From: Comamonadaceae bacterium
Lineage (GTDB): Bacteria; Pseudomonadota; Gammaproteobacteria; Burkholderiales; Burkholderiaceae_C
Length of the DNA: 40,506 bases
NCBI GenBank assembly: GCA_947476285.1
Contig: CANJPU010000052.1
Location: 1-40,506 of the forward strand
Reading direction: 5' to 3'
Shown in pieces: positions 24,514 to 32,997 of this stretch; within the stretch, counting starts at the first letter, position 1; the number at the start of each line of letters is the position of its first letter. The position numbers were made by a program, and so were the translations under genes. The notes under the pieces are model-generated. The model saw nothing but the letters and a program-made list of their open reading frames with translations, ran no database searches and had not been told where the DNA came from.

Positions 24514-25970
24514 ACGGGCACATCCGACGCCTGCGAGATGAACTTGGTCACCAAGTAGCCGTCGAAGGTCTCGCTGCCGCCTTCACTCCCAATGCCGCTG
24601 TCGCGCATGCCGCCAAAAGGCGTCTCGGCCAGCGAGCTACCCAGGTGGTTGATGTTGACCATGCCGGCCTGCAGCGCATTGGACACCTGCGTCGCGGTAC
24701 GCAGTGAATTGGTGAACACATACGAAGCCAAACCAAAGGGCAGCGCGTTGGCGCGACCCACCGCCTCTTGCACGCTGCGAAAGCGGGTCACTGGCGCCAC
24801 CGGGCCAAACGGCTCCTCCACCATCATGCGCGAGTCATCGGGCAAGCCTGTCAGCACCGTCGGCTGAAAGAAAAAGCCAGGCTGCTCCAGCGCCACACCC
24901 CCGCAGACGATCGCGCCACCGCGCTGCACCGCATCTGCCACCAGCGATTGCATCGCCTCGACCCGGCGACCGTGGGCCAGCGGGCCCATCTGGCTTGTGC
25001 CGGCCAAACCATCGCCCGGCTGCAGCTTGCCATAGGCTTCGCAGAAGGCGTCGAGAAAACGCGGATAGGCGCCCTCCTGTACAAAGAATCGGCTGGGCGC
25101 AATGCAGATCTGTCCTGCATTGCGCGCCTTGAAGCGCGCCATGAAACGCGCCGCCGCCTCCACCTGCGCATCGTCAAACACCAGCACCGGCGAATGGCCA
25201 CCGAGCTCCATGGTTGTGCGCTTCATATGCGCGCCAGCCAGCGCAGCCAGTTGCTTGCCCACCGCCACCGAGCCAGTGAAGGAGATCTTGCGCACCGTTG
25301 GATGGGTGACAAGATGCTGAGCCACCACGGCTGGATCACCCCACACCAGGTTCAGGCAGCCGCGCGGCAGCCCGGCATCAAGCAGCAAGCGCGCCAGAGC
25401 CACCACCGCGCTCGGCGAAGTCTCGGGCCCCTTGAGCACCAGCGTGCAGCCACTGCCCAGGGCCGCAGCAACCTTGCGCGTGGCTTGGCTCAGGGGGAAG
25501 TTCCAGGGCGTGAATGCGGCGCACACGCCAACCGGTTCGCGCACCACCAACTGTCGCACTTCAGGGTTGCGCGGTGGGATCACCCGGCCATAGATTCGCC
25601 GGCCCTCCTCTGCGTGCCACTCCAAGTGCTCAGCGCAGCTATTGGCCTCACCCAGCGCTTCGGCCAACAGCTTGCCCTGGTCCAGCGTGATGTTGCGGGC
25701 GATGGCAGGTGCGCGCTCTCGCAGCAGCGTCGCAGCGCGCCGCAATATGGCTGAGCGCTCCATCGGAGAGACGCGACGCCACGACTCAAAGGCACGCTGC
25801 GCCGCAGCGACCGCGCGGTCCAAGTCAGAGATATTGGCATGCGGCAGGCGACCGATGACCGCGCCGGTGGCAGGGTTCACTACATCCTGGCCGGCCCGCC
25901 CTGGATGCGGCTCAATGAACTCCCCGTCGATATGGAGAGCAAGCGTTTCATAGGGGGCGATGGTGTGCAT
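24510..25970 (-). CDS. NAD(P)-dependent aldehyde dehydrogenase (succinate-semialdehyde type)
   Basis: The 486-residue ALDH should oxidise an aldehyde to an acid. Catalytic residues are Asn157 (TPWNFPL), Lys180, Glu255 (MELGGHSP) and Cys289 ([10 protein letters not shown]); FTGSVAVGK is the cofactor loop and the [10 protein letters not shown] motif is present. CIAPSRF after the nucleophile and [14 protein letters not shown] pieces resemble succinate/glutarate-semialdehyde dehydrogenases, though the substrate is not certain. The -10 box (25981-25976) lies only five bases before ATG 25970, so the transcript may be nearly leaderless and start at or next to the initiation codon. The gene follows a PhyH-like oxygenase, which starts from an almost identical promoter motif. 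Confidence 0.87.
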   Translation of the reverse strand: MHTIAPYETLALHIDGEFIEPHPGRAGQDVVNPATGAVIGRLPHANISDLDRAVAAAQRAFESWRRVSPMERSAILRRAATLLRERAPAIARNITLDQGKLLAEALGEANSCAEHLEWHAEEGRRIYGRVIPPRNPEVRQLVVREPVGVCAAFTPWNFPLSQATRKVAAALGSGCTLVLKGPETSPSAVVALARLLLDAGLPRGCLNLVWGDPAVVAQHLVTHPTVRKISFTGSVAVGKQLAALAGAHMKRTTMELGGHSPVLVFDDAQVEAAARFMARFKARNAGQICIAPSRFFVQEGAYPRFLDAFCEAYGKLQPGDGLAGTSQMGPLAHGRRVEAMQSLVADAVQRGGAIVCGGVALEQPGFFFQPTVLTGLPDDSRMMVEEPFGPVAPVTRFRSVQEAVGRANALPFGLASYVFTNSLRTATQVSNALQAGMVNINHLGSSLAETPFGGMRDSGIGSEGGSETFDGYLVTKFISQASDVPV

Positions 25971-25975
25971 GCGCC

Positions 25976-26004
25976 TTTATAACCAATGGACCGCGTCGCA
26001 GCAA
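25976..26004 (-). promoter_or_regulatory. Promoter of the aldehyde dehydrogenase gene
   Basis: On the minus strand TTGCTG (26004-25999) and TATAAA (25981-25976) are 17 bases apart. The -10 region sits inside CCATTGGTTATAAAGG, a 16-base block repeated identically upstream of the PhyH gene at 26901. The start codon follows within five bases of the -10 box. Confidence 0.55.
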
Positions 26005-26028
26005 TGGCGCAATCGGTGCCGATCGGCC

Positions 26029-26901
26029 TCAGCGCTCGAAGTACCGCACCGGCATCAGAGCCTGGTTCTCATACAGCGACCCCTGCCGCTGCGCCAGCGG
26101 AAAGGGCATGCGCAGCGGCAATGACTGCATGCGCGGCTCCAGTGTGGATTTGCCGCACAGCATCAGCTTCTCCCAGGCGTCGAAACCTTCCGGGATGCCC
26201 TTGAGCGGCCAGGCGTCCGCCGCGCGGTATTGGTAGAGAAGCAAGCGACGGTCCTGGGCTGAGCGGTTGGGTGCGGAGCCGTGGATCGTACGCACATGAT
26301 GAACGGTGATCGAACCGGCCTTGCCTATCAGCGGCACCGCGCGCGCGAAGTCAATGCTGCTGCCCACCGGGTCGATGGCCGCGACGAAGCTGTCGCCTGC
26401 ATGGTGGCTCACGGTTGGCCCTTTGTGGCTGCCAGGCAGCACCAGCAGCGGGCCGTTCTCTTCCTCGCAATCGTCCAGCATGATGCCCACGGCCGCGAGG
26501 TCGTCATTGGTGTGGGGATAGAAAGCCCAGTCCTGGTGCCACTCCACCGCAGCGCCATAACCTGCACTCTTCATGTTGAGCTTGCTGAACTGAAAACGGA
26601 TGTCGGGCCCCCAGAGATTGCGCAACACACCCAGGATGCCAGGATGGGAGACAAGGCTCGCGTAAGCCGGGTCTCGGCGATGCGGCTCCTTCACGCGCCG
26701 CACACGCGGATGCTCGGGCGTGTGGCTGTCTTCCAGATCGTAGACATCGTCATGGGCGGTCTTGCCACGCGCGCCGTCGACGATGCGCTCAGTGGCCAGG
26801 CGCAGCTCACCCAACTCCCGCGGCGACAGCACGTCAGGCACCACCAAATAGCCATCACGCTCGTACTGTTCACGCTGGGCCACGGGGTTTGCTGCATTCA
26901 T
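26029..26901 (-). CDS. Phytanoyl-CoA dioxygenase (PhyH) family protein, leftward
   Basis: The 290-residue protein is a PhyH-type Fe(II)/2-oxoglutarate oxygenase (PF05721). YERDGYLVVPDVLSP is the characteristic N-terminal motif, His122-x-Asp124 lies in VEWHQDWAFYP, the distal His207 in TIHGSAPNRS, and RRLLLYQYRAAD gives the 2-oxoglutarate arginine region. LPGSHKGP is also typical. Members hydroxylate acyl-CoAs or small natural products; the target here is unknown. The ATG at 26901 has GGAG upstream; the longer frame runs over the promoter and is rejected. It is divergent from a second PhyH-like gene at 27101 and lies 58 bases upstream of the aldehyde dehydrogenase. Confidence 0.85.
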   Translation of the reverse strand: MNAANPVAQREQYERDGYLVVPDVLSPRELGELRLATERIVDGARGKTAHDDVYDLEDSHTPEHPRVRRVKEPHRRDPAYASLVSHPGILGVLRNLWGPDIRFQFSKLNMKSAGYGAAVEWHQDWAFYPHTNDDLAAVGIMLDDCEEENGPLLVLPGSHKGPTVSHHAGDSFVAAIDPVGSSIDFARAVPLIGKAGSITVHHVRTIHGSAPNRSAQDRRLLLYQYRAADAWPLKGIPEGFDAWEKLMLCGKSTLEPRMQSLPLRMPFPLAQRQGSLYENQALMPVRYFER

Positions 26902-26944
26902 CGGGGTGCTCCATGTCGCAAAGAGGCTATGCTTTGCGTGCACC

Positions 26945-26973
26945 TTTATAACCAATGGGCTGCGCAGTGGCAA
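26945..26973 (-). promoter_or_regulatory. Promoter of the leftward PhyH-like gene
   Basis: TTGCCA (26973-26968) and TATAAA (26950-26945) on the minus strand are 17 bases apart, and the block CCATTGGTTATAAAGG is identical to that before the aldehyde dehydrogenase. The leader would be about 38 bases and includes a normal GGAG site. Confidence 0.55.
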
Positions 26974-26994
26974 TGGCGCGTGCGCAATGGACAA

Positions 26995-27022
26995 GGATCA
27001 CCTACGTTGGATCACCTACCTT
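26995..27022. repeat. 14-base tandem repeat between divergent PhyH genes
   Basis: GGATCACCTACGTT and GGATCACCTACCTT lie head to tail (26995-27008 and 27009-27022) and differ by one base. They sit between the two divergent promoters and could be a direct-repeat operator. Confidence 0.5.
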
Positions 27023-27025
27023 GAA

Positions 27026-27054
27026 TTGTCTGTATTGCCCTCACCCGTTAGGAT
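27026..27054 (+). promoter_or_regulatory. Candidate promoter of the rightward PhyH-like gene
   Basis: TTGTCT (27026-27031) and TAGGAT (27049-27054) are 17 bases apart, starting four bases after the tandem repeat, with the ATG at 27101 about 47 bases downstream. Confidence 0.4.
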
Positions 27055-27100
27055 TGCAGCCAGAACACAAACTCGCCTCGCCCATGCGGAGACAATCTTG

Positions 27101-27919
27101 ATGCACCTCACCCCTGAGCAGGTCGAGCGCTACGACCTCGATGGATACTTGGTATTGCCAGCACGGGTGACGCCAGATGAAGTGGCAGCCTTGCGGCGCG
27201 AGGTGGCCCGCCTGGCGCCAATCCAGTGTCCGGCCATCAAGCGCGAGCACAACGGGATGGCACGCTCCATCCTGCGCGCGCATGAGGCCGATGGCGACAC
27301 GGCCTCGCCCGCCTTTCACGCGCTCGCGCGCCTTCCGCGCCTGCTAGGGCCGGCAGCACAATTGCTGCGCGACGACAGCCTCTACATTTACCACAGCAAG
27401 ATAAACGTCAAGCCGGCGCTGTACGGTGGCATCTACTCTTGGCACCAGGACTACGGCACCTGGCAGCGCGACGGCACGCCAGATTCCGGCATCACCACGG
27501 CCATGGTGATGCTGGACGACGCGCAAGAGATCGGCGGAGCGCTCTACTTCGTGCCCGGCAGCCACCGCGCCGGCGGCGCCGCACACCTGGAAGACCCGCA
27601 ATCGCATGCGCTCAATCCGCTGTCGGTGGAACGCGCCGCGCTGCTAAACATCCTCACGGCGCGCGAGCCGGTGCCAATCGTCGGCCCAGCGGGCACCGTG
27701 GTCTTCTTCCACAGCCAGTTGGTGCATAGTTCAGGCCACAATATGTCGCCCCGCGACCGATGCCAGGTGTACATCGTTTACAACCCCGTTGCCAACCGGC
27801 CGCGGCCAGTGGCAAACCCGCGGCCCGACTTCGTCTGCTCGCGCAACACCGCCCCGATCGCTGCCACGGACGATGGCGCCCTGCTGGCTCTATCCAAGGA
27901 CGGTGGCCATGGGCACTAA
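27101..27919 (+). CDS. Phytanoyl-CoA dioxygenase (PhyH) family protein, rightward
   Basis: A 272-residue PhyH-like oxygenase distinct from its divergent neighbour. VERYDLDGYLVLPARVTPDE is the N-terminal motif. Also present are the IYHSKINVKPALYGG segment, His115-x-Asp117 in YSWHQDYGTW, ALYFVPGSHRAGG and the distal His209 in QLVHSSGHN, with RDRCQVYIVYNPV carrying the 2-oxoglutarate arginine. The SxxNxSPxxR pattern after the distal His is typical of ectoine-hydroxylase-like PhyH proteins, but no ectoine genes are nearby. The ATG has GGAGA upstream; the longer frame would start inside the other promoter. No gene follows for 217 bases. Confidence 0.85.
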   Translation: MHLTPEQVERYDLDGYLVLPARVTPDEVAALRREVARLAPIQCPAIKREHNGMARSILRAHEADGDTASPAFHALARLPRLLGPAAQLLRDDSLYIYHSKINVKPALYGGIYSWHQDYGTWQRDGTPDSGITTAMVMLDDAQEIGGALYFVPGSHRAGGAAHLEDPQSHALNPLSVERAALLNILTAREPVPIVGPAGTVVFFHSQLVHSSGHNMSPRDRCQVYIVYNPVANRPRPVANPRPDFVCSRNTAPIAATDDGALLALSKDGGHGH

Positions 27920-28136
27920 CTGACGACGCACGCCTCGCTCGCATTGGCCAATGACAGCGCTGGCGGGGGCAACCAGATATTCGATCTGACCATCGAGTAC
28001 CTCATCGAGCCATCGGAACGTTCCAGGCGCTCAAGCATCGGTGCGCGGACTTGAAGACTCTGCTGCAAATATCCGACGCCGTCGTTGCCAGCTCAGTCGA
28101 TCAGGTGGGCATGCCACTGGCCTTATAGTTCGAGGC

Positions 28137-29294
28137 ATGTCCGCACCCGATCGCACTGCCGCCGGTTCCAACCAAATCCTTTTCACGCCCTATCGAGGCG
28201 GCAACGTCAGCCTTCCCAACCGCCTTGTCATGGCACCCATGACGCGGGAACGGGCGCCCGGCGGCCTGCTAGGCGACGAGAGCATCGCCTACTACAAGCG
28301 GCGGGCCGAAGCCGGCATGGGGCTGATCATCACCGAGGGCACATGGATTGATCACCCCGTCGCCAGTCATAGAAAGTCGGCGCCGCGCTTTTACGGGGAA
28401 GACGCCTTGGCCCAATGGCGGCGGGTGGCCGACGCTGTGCACGAAGCCGGCGCAAAGATCATGCCGCAACTGTGGCATGTGGGCACCGGCCGGGGCACAG
28501 GTGAACACGGCTTTAACCCGCAGCTTGCGGCCATGGGCCCGTCGGGCATTGCTTTCTCCAAGATCGGGATAGAGAACGCCCAGCAACTCTACTCGCCCAT
28601 GACCGACAACGATATTCAATCGTGCATCGAAGCGTTTGGAGAGGCCGCGCAGTCGGCGCATCGACTGGGTTTTGACGGCATTGAACTCCATGCCGCGCAT
28701 GGCTACCTCATCGATCAGTTTTTCTGGAAAGTCACCAACAGGCGCACTGATTCGTACAACGGGAGCGTTCGGGACCGAACCCGTTTTGCGGTGGAGATCG
28801 TGAGGCAGTGCCGTCGCAAAACACATCCACAGTTTCCGATCAGCCTGCGCTTCTCGCAGTGGAAGCCGGTCGATTATGGCGCGACCATTGCTGACAACCC
28901 GTTTGAGCTGCAAGAGTTCCTGGAACCGCTGGTCGAAGCGGGTGTCGACATCTTTCATTGTTCAACCCGGCGATATTGGCAGCCGGCATTTGAAGGCAAC
29001 GAGCTCACCCTGGCCGGATGGACCAAGAAGATTTCCGGCAAGACCACCATGGCGGTGGGCTCTGTTGGGCTGGACAAAGAGCACCAGACTTCGCTGGTCG
29101 AGAGAAAGCAAGGCTATGTCACTCAGACCGCGCCAATTGATCGCCTACTGGACCTGTTGGAGCGCGAAGAATTCGATCTGATCGCGGTGGGCCGGGCTGT
29201 GCTCGCCGATCCCGCATGGCCTCGAAAGATCCGCGAAGACGCATGGAGCGATCTGGTTCCCTACTCAACTGCCATTCGCGACATCATGTACTAG
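28137..29294 (+). CDS. Old yellow enzyme-type NADH:flavin oxidoreductase
   Basis: The 385-residue FMN protein belongs to the OYE/2,4-dienoyl-CoA reductase-like TIM-barrel family and probably reduces an activated C=C bond with NAD(P)H. LPNRLVMAPMTRERA opens the barrel. IMPQLWHVG follows, then the active-site pair His185 and His188 in GIELHAAHGYLIDQFF, and the FMN-phosphate region VGSVGLDKEHQ and AVGRAVLADPAW. There is no C-terminal FeS/FAD extension, so it is a single-domain member. The ATG at 28137 has only a weak GAGG site. It begins a rightward run of a Bug remnant, an oxygenase and a beta-keto acid cleavage enzyme. Confidence 0.87.
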   Translation: MSAPDRTAAGSNQILFTPYRGGNVSLPNRLVMAPMTRERAPGGLLGDESIAYYKRRAEAGMGLIITEGTWIDHPVASHRKSAPRFYGEDALAQWRRVADAVHEAGAKIMPQLWHVGTGRGTGEHGFNPQLAAMGPSGIAFSKIGIENAQQLYSPMTDNDIQSCIEAFGEAAQSAHRLGFDGIELHAAHGYLIDQFFWKVTNRRTDSYNGSVRDRTRFAVEIVRQCRRKTHPQFPISLRFSQWKPVDYGATIADNPFELQEFLEPLVEAGVDIFHCSTRRYWQPAFEGNELTLAGWTKKISGKTTMAVGSVGLDKEHQTSLVERKQGYVTQTAPIDRLLDLLEREEFDLIAVGRAVLADPAWPRKIREDAWSDLVPYSTAIRDIMY

Positions 29295-29338
29295 TTGAGG
29301 CGGTGAACCCCTGGCAGACGGCCGTGAAGGAGACACAC

Positions 29339-29818
29339 GTGTACCAGTTCCAGAGACCGCGATTCATCGCGCTCGCATCGGTTGTCGCGATGGGCTTCCT
29401 TATGGGGGCGACCACCGTTTCGGCGCAGACTGCGGGCTACCCGGACAGGCCGATTCGCTTGGTCGTACCTTATGCGCCGGGAGGAAACACCGACGTGCTG
29501 GCCCGGGTTGCTGCACAGAAGCTGGGTGAAGCCATCGGCCAGCCCGTTGTCATCGACAACCGTCCAGGGGCCAATACCCTAGTTGGGGCCCGGGCGGCTC
29601 TGGCTGCTCCGGCAGATGGCTACACGCTGCTGATGGCTAACAGCGTTGGGGCGGAAAAGCGCCTGGAAGCACTGCCCGACGTTCCCACGTTCAAGGAACA
29701 AGGTCTTCCCGCGATGTCCAACAACATCTGGTATGCGGTGGCTGTCCCCGCAAGGGTCCCTACATGGAGGACGCTAAACGCTCTGGGTACAAGCTACCAT
29801 CCTGAGATCAAATGTTGA
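29339..29818 (+). pseudogene. Bug receptor gene with internal deletion
   Basis: Starting at GTG 29339 (AAGGAGA upstream), the frame has a good signal peptide (FIALASVVAMGFLMGATTVS) and a normal first ligand loop, PYAPGGNTD, through GYTLLMANS. It then jumps directly to KRLEALPDVPTFKEQGLPAM, which belongs about 130 residues later in the family. The end (TWRTLNALGTSYHPEIKC) is not Bug-like, so the C-terminal lobe is also lost. At 159 residues, about half the normal length, the protein cannot fold as a two-lobed receptor. The TauD-like gene starts 57 bases later. Confidence 0.8.
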
Positions 29819-29874
29819 TGTGGCGCGACTGTCTTGCGCATGGGACCCAGCAGCCTGTCTTGAAAGGAGAAAAC

Positions 29875-30741
29875 ATGGTGATCACCCCGACAGAGGGCGG
29901 ATTCGGCGCCTCGGTGCGCGGAATCGACCTGCGCCAGCCATTGACAGATCGCCAGCGGGCGGATCTGGTGGCCGCCGCTGATGAGCACGTGCTGTTGTCG
30001 TTTCCCGGCCAAGCGATCGACGACGGACAGCAACTCGCATTTGCTTCAAACTTCGGAACGCCGACCTCCTACTTCAAGCGCCAGGCTGCGATGACGGGGA
30101 ACGGCAGCGATCCGCGAATCATCTCGGTAACCAACGTGGATGGCGATGGGACACTCAAGCACGCCAGCGAGCTTCCGGACGAAGGGATTATGGCCAGCCG
30201 CCTGTGGCATTCGGACAATTCCTGGAGACAAGTGCCGGACCGATACACCCTGCTCGCAGGCAAGGAGGTACCCCCGACCGGCGGGGATACGCAATTCATC
30301 GACATGCGCGTCGCATGGGATGCCTTGCCCGACGGAAGGAAAGATGCGCTGCGCAACGTCCTCGTCGCGCACAGCCGCGAGCAAGGGCGTGCTGCGGTGG
30401 GCGTGCAACTCACCGACGAAGAGCGGCGGCTGTTCCCGCCCGTGCCGCAGCCGCTGGTGCGGGCGAACGCGCGCACCGGCCGGCAGGCCCTGTACCTCGG
30501 CGTGTTCGCATCCCACGCGCTAGGTATGCCGCAGGAACAAGGACGCCAACTGGTGCAGGAATTGCTCGCCTACATCGCCCAGCCACGCTTCGTGCATTCG
30601 TACGCGTGGCGGGTGGGCGACTTGATCATCTGGGACAACTCGCAGACCAGCCATCGTTCGACGCCCTTCGCTGAACACGAGTACCGCCGAGTGATGCGTC
30701 GGATTGGAGTGCTCGAAGAAGCGCCACTTTTAACACCGTAA
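29875..30741 (+). CDS. TauD/TfdA-family Fe(II)/2-oxoglutarate dioxygenase
   Basis: The 288-residue protein resembles the oxygenase at 1857-2714: GASVRGIDLRQPL, the His112-x-Asp114 pair in LWHSDNSWRQVP, distal His260 in TSHRSTPF, and YRRVMRRIGV for the 2-oxoglutarate arginine. RANARTGRQALYLG matches the RTHPRTGRKGLYVN segment of that paralogue. AAGGAGA lies just before ATG 29875, which settles the start over a frame 21 codons longer. It follows a deleted Bug gene just as the paralogue follows an intact one, so this may be an older, decaying version of the same cassette. The substrate is unknown. Confidence 0.87.
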   Translation: MVITPTEGGFGASVRGIDLRQPLTDRQRADLVAAADEHVLLSFPGQAIDDGQQLAFASNFGTPTSYFKRQAAMTGNGSDPRIISVTNVDGDGTLKHASELPDEGIMASRLWHSDNSWRQVPDRYTLLAGKEVPPTGGDTQFIDMRVAWDALPDGRKDALRNVLVAHSREQGRAAVGVQLTDEERRLFPPVPQPLVRANARTGRQALYLGVFASHALGMPQEQGRQLVQELLAYIAQPRFVHSYAWRVGDLIIWDNSQTSHRSTPFAEHEYRRVMRRIGVLEEAPLLTP

Positions 30742-30903
30742 AGGGTCGACGTGTATCGTCTCCCACATCGGTCTTACCTCCGACCTGCTGTCCAGTCTCT
30801 TGCCGGACGACGACCGCACCGCCACTCAACAGCCAGTCGGCGCGCGGCCCACAACCATGACTGCAGCCGCCTCTGCTGCAACCCAAAGACCTAGGAGTCC
30901 ATC

Positions 30904-31842
30904 GTGGCAATTGCGCAAAAGAAAGTGATCATCACCTGTGCGGTGACCGGCTCGATTCACACGCCGACCATGTCGGGTGCTTTGCCTCTCGGTCCCCAGC
31001 AGATCGCACAGCAGGCCATCGAGGCCGCGCAGGCCGGCGCGGCCATCTTGCATCTGCACGCGCGCGATCCCGTGGATGGCCGCCCCACCGCCGACCCCAA
31101 AGTTTTCTTTGAATTCCTTCCCGAAATCAAGAGCAAGTGCGATGCAGTCATCAACATCACCACGGGGGGTGGCCAGCAGATGACTGTGCAGGAGCGGCTT
31201 GCCGCGCCTCTGGCCGCCAAGCCAGAGATGGCTTCCTTCAACATGGGCTCGATGAACTTCGCGCTGTATCCCATGCTGAACAAATACAAGGATTTCAAGT
31301 TCGATTGGGAGGCCCCCTTCCTGGAGTCCAGCCGCGACTGGATCTTTCGCAACACCTTCAAGGACATGGAATGGATTCTGGCGGAGCTGGGCGAGGGCTG
31401 CGGCACCCGCTTCGAGTTTGAGTGCTATGACGTGGGGCATCTGTACAACCTGGCCCACTTGGTAGATCGCGGGCTGGTCAAGCCGCCGTTCTTTGTGCAG
31501 ACCATCTTTGGCATTCTGGGTGGCATCGGGCCCGACACCGAGAACCTCACGCACATGAAGCACATCGCAGACAAACTGTTCGGCGATTCCTACTACTGGT
31601 CTGTGCTTGGTGCAGGGCGGCATCAGATGGGGCTTGTGACCGTGGGCGCGCAAATGGGCGCGAACGTGCGAGTCGGTCTGGAAGACAGCCTCTACATCGA
31701 GCGCGGCCGCTTGGCACAGTCCAATGCACAGCAGGTACAAAAGATCAGATCGATTCTTCAATCTCTCTCGCTGGAGATTGCCAGCCCAACAGAGGTCCGC
31801 GAAATGCTGAATCTCAAAGGCGCTGGGGCGGTGGCGTTCTAA
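30904..31842 (+). CDS. Beta-keto acid cleavage enzyme (BKACE, DUF849)
   Basis: The 312-residue TIM-barrel protein belongs to the BKACE family (3-keto-5-aminohexanoate cleavage enzyme type), which condenses a beta-keto acid with acetyl-CoA to give acetoacetate and a new acyl-Co[16 protein letters not shown] starts the fold, His50-x-His52 in ILHLHARDP are the zinc ligands, [12 protein letters not shown] follows, and Glu260 in VGLEDSLYI is the third ligand position. [12 protein letters not shown] is also typical. The start is GTG 30904 with AGGAG upstream. Its gene is placed between an oxygenase and a Bug pseudogene. The beta-keto acid could be a product of the oxidations encoded nearby. Confidence 0.88.
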   Translation: MAIAQKKVIITCAVTGSIHTPTMSGALPLGPQQIAQQAIEAAQAGAAILHLHARDPVDGRPTADPKVFFEFLPEIKSKCDAVINITTGGGQQMTVQERLAAPLAAKPEMASFNMGSMNFALYPMLNKYKDFKFDWEAPFLESSRDWIFRNTFKDMEWILAELGEGCGTRFEFECYDVGHLYNLAHLVDRGLVKPPFFVQTIFGILGGIGPDTENLTHMKHIADKLFGDSYYWSVLGAGRHQMGLVTVGAQMGANVRVGLEDSLYIERGRLAQSNAQQVQKIRSILQSLSLEIASPTEVREMLNLKGAGAVAF

Positions 31843-31915
31843 GTGCTGTGCATCCAAAGCGCGAATCATTCCTGGCGCACACCCGCGCCAATTACTCACC
31901 GTTCAGGAGAATTTC

Positions 31916-32873
31916 ATGAAGCTGCTTGCCTATGCGCTCGCTTTCGTCGCTTCGATCGCGGCAACTGAGATCGCGACCGCGCAGACCTATCCGTCGCGCC
32001 CCATCCGTCTGGTAGTCACCGGCTCGCCAGGGCAAGGGACCGACATCCTGGCCAGAGTGGTGGCGCAAAAGCTCGCCGATCGCCTCAAGCAGCAGGTGAT
32101 CGTGGACAACGAGGCGGGTGCAGGCGGCAACATCGGTGCGGACGCGGTGGCCAAAGCGGCCCCAGACGGCTACACAATTCTCATGGCCACCAATGCGACG
32201 CATGCCGCCAACTCGGCCATCTATCCCTAGATGCCGTTTGATCCCCTCAATGACTTCACTCCAGTCTCGATGGTGGGGCTGCTGCCCTTGCTGTTCACGG
32301 TGGGCCCCGATGTACCGGTGTCGTCAATGAAGGAACTGCTGGACCTGGCCAAGAGCAAACCCGGTGCGTTGAACGTAGCGATACCGAGCACGTCCGCACG
32401 GGTTGCGCTTCAGCTCCTGCAGCAGCTCACGCACGTGGAACTCTTTCCCATCACCTACAAGACCACCGCGTTCATGGATTTGCTCAGCGGTCGGCTGCAG
32501 TTGACCATCGAATCGGCCAGTGCAACCTTGCCGCAAATGCCCCGCAGGCAGGATCAAGGTGCTTGCCGTCAGTTCGGGGCGCCGATTTGAAGGTGCGCCC
32601 AATGTACCAACAATGGCTGAATCCGGCGTGCCCGGATTTGATCTGGCAGCCTGGAATGCGCTGGTTGCACCGCGCGGCACGCCAAGGGAAATCGTGTCGC
32701 TGCTTAACGCACATGTGGTTGCCATCTTGGGTGAAGCCGACACCCGCAAGCGCCTCATCGACCTGGGCGTGCAGCCAGTCTCGGGCACGCCCAAGCAACT
32801 TGGCGCTTTCATTCAGTCCGAGACACAGAAGTGGGGTGACCTTGCGCGCAAGGCCAAGATCACTGCTGACTAG
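31916..32873 (+). pseudogene. Bug receptor pseudogene (amber stop and frameshift)
   Basis: The ATG at 31916 has AGGAGA upstream, and the signal peptide and [17 protein letters not shown] are normal. A TAG at 32228-32230 interrupts the phrase AIYP-stop-MPFDPLNDFTPV; a lysine AAG is expected there, so a single base change would explain it. The frame then continues to about 32540 (TIESASATLPQM). There one extra base, or two lost, moves the coding sense to another frame, which continues AGRIKVLAVSSGRRFEGAPN and ends QKWGDLARKAKITAD at 32873. The whole length of a Bug protein is still present, so decay is recent. Confidence 0.85.
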
Positions 32874-32923
32874 CCGGCAGTGTTGAGGTACAGCACAGTC
32901 ATTGATACGTTCCGGGCTGCGCC

Positions 32924-32945
32924 GCGCTGCGGGGCAGCGCTTTCC
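32924..32945. terminator. Possible terminator hairpin between convergent genes
   Basis: GCGCTGC-GGG-GCAGCGC (32924-32940) is a perfect 7-bp stem followed by TTTCCC. It lies in the 124 bases between the Bug pseudogene and the convergent aldehyde dehydrogenase. The T-run is short, so efficiency is doubtful. Confidence 0.4.
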
Positions 32946-32997
32946 CTGATTGTTTGCGACGGGGATGCTGCCGCGTTGGTGGAAAACCGGGCCGGTA

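Noticed and set aside
27920..28136. Possible coding remnant between the PhyH and OYE genes
   Set aside because: Short readable stretches exist on both strands, but none matches a family I know or shows continuous codon bias.
30742..30903. Intergenic space before the beta-keto acid cleavage enzyme
   Set aside because: I saw no convincing promoter, terminator or coding remnant in these 162 bases.
30826..31899. Minus-strand open frame of 357 codons
   Set aside because: Antisense to the beta-keto acid cleavage enzyme, which has its zinc-ligand motif in the correct frame.
32228..32230. Programmed readthrough or unusual amino acid at the in-frame TAG
   Set aside because: A second lesion, a frameshift about 300 bases later, breaks the same gene. 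Simple decay or sequencing error explains both.
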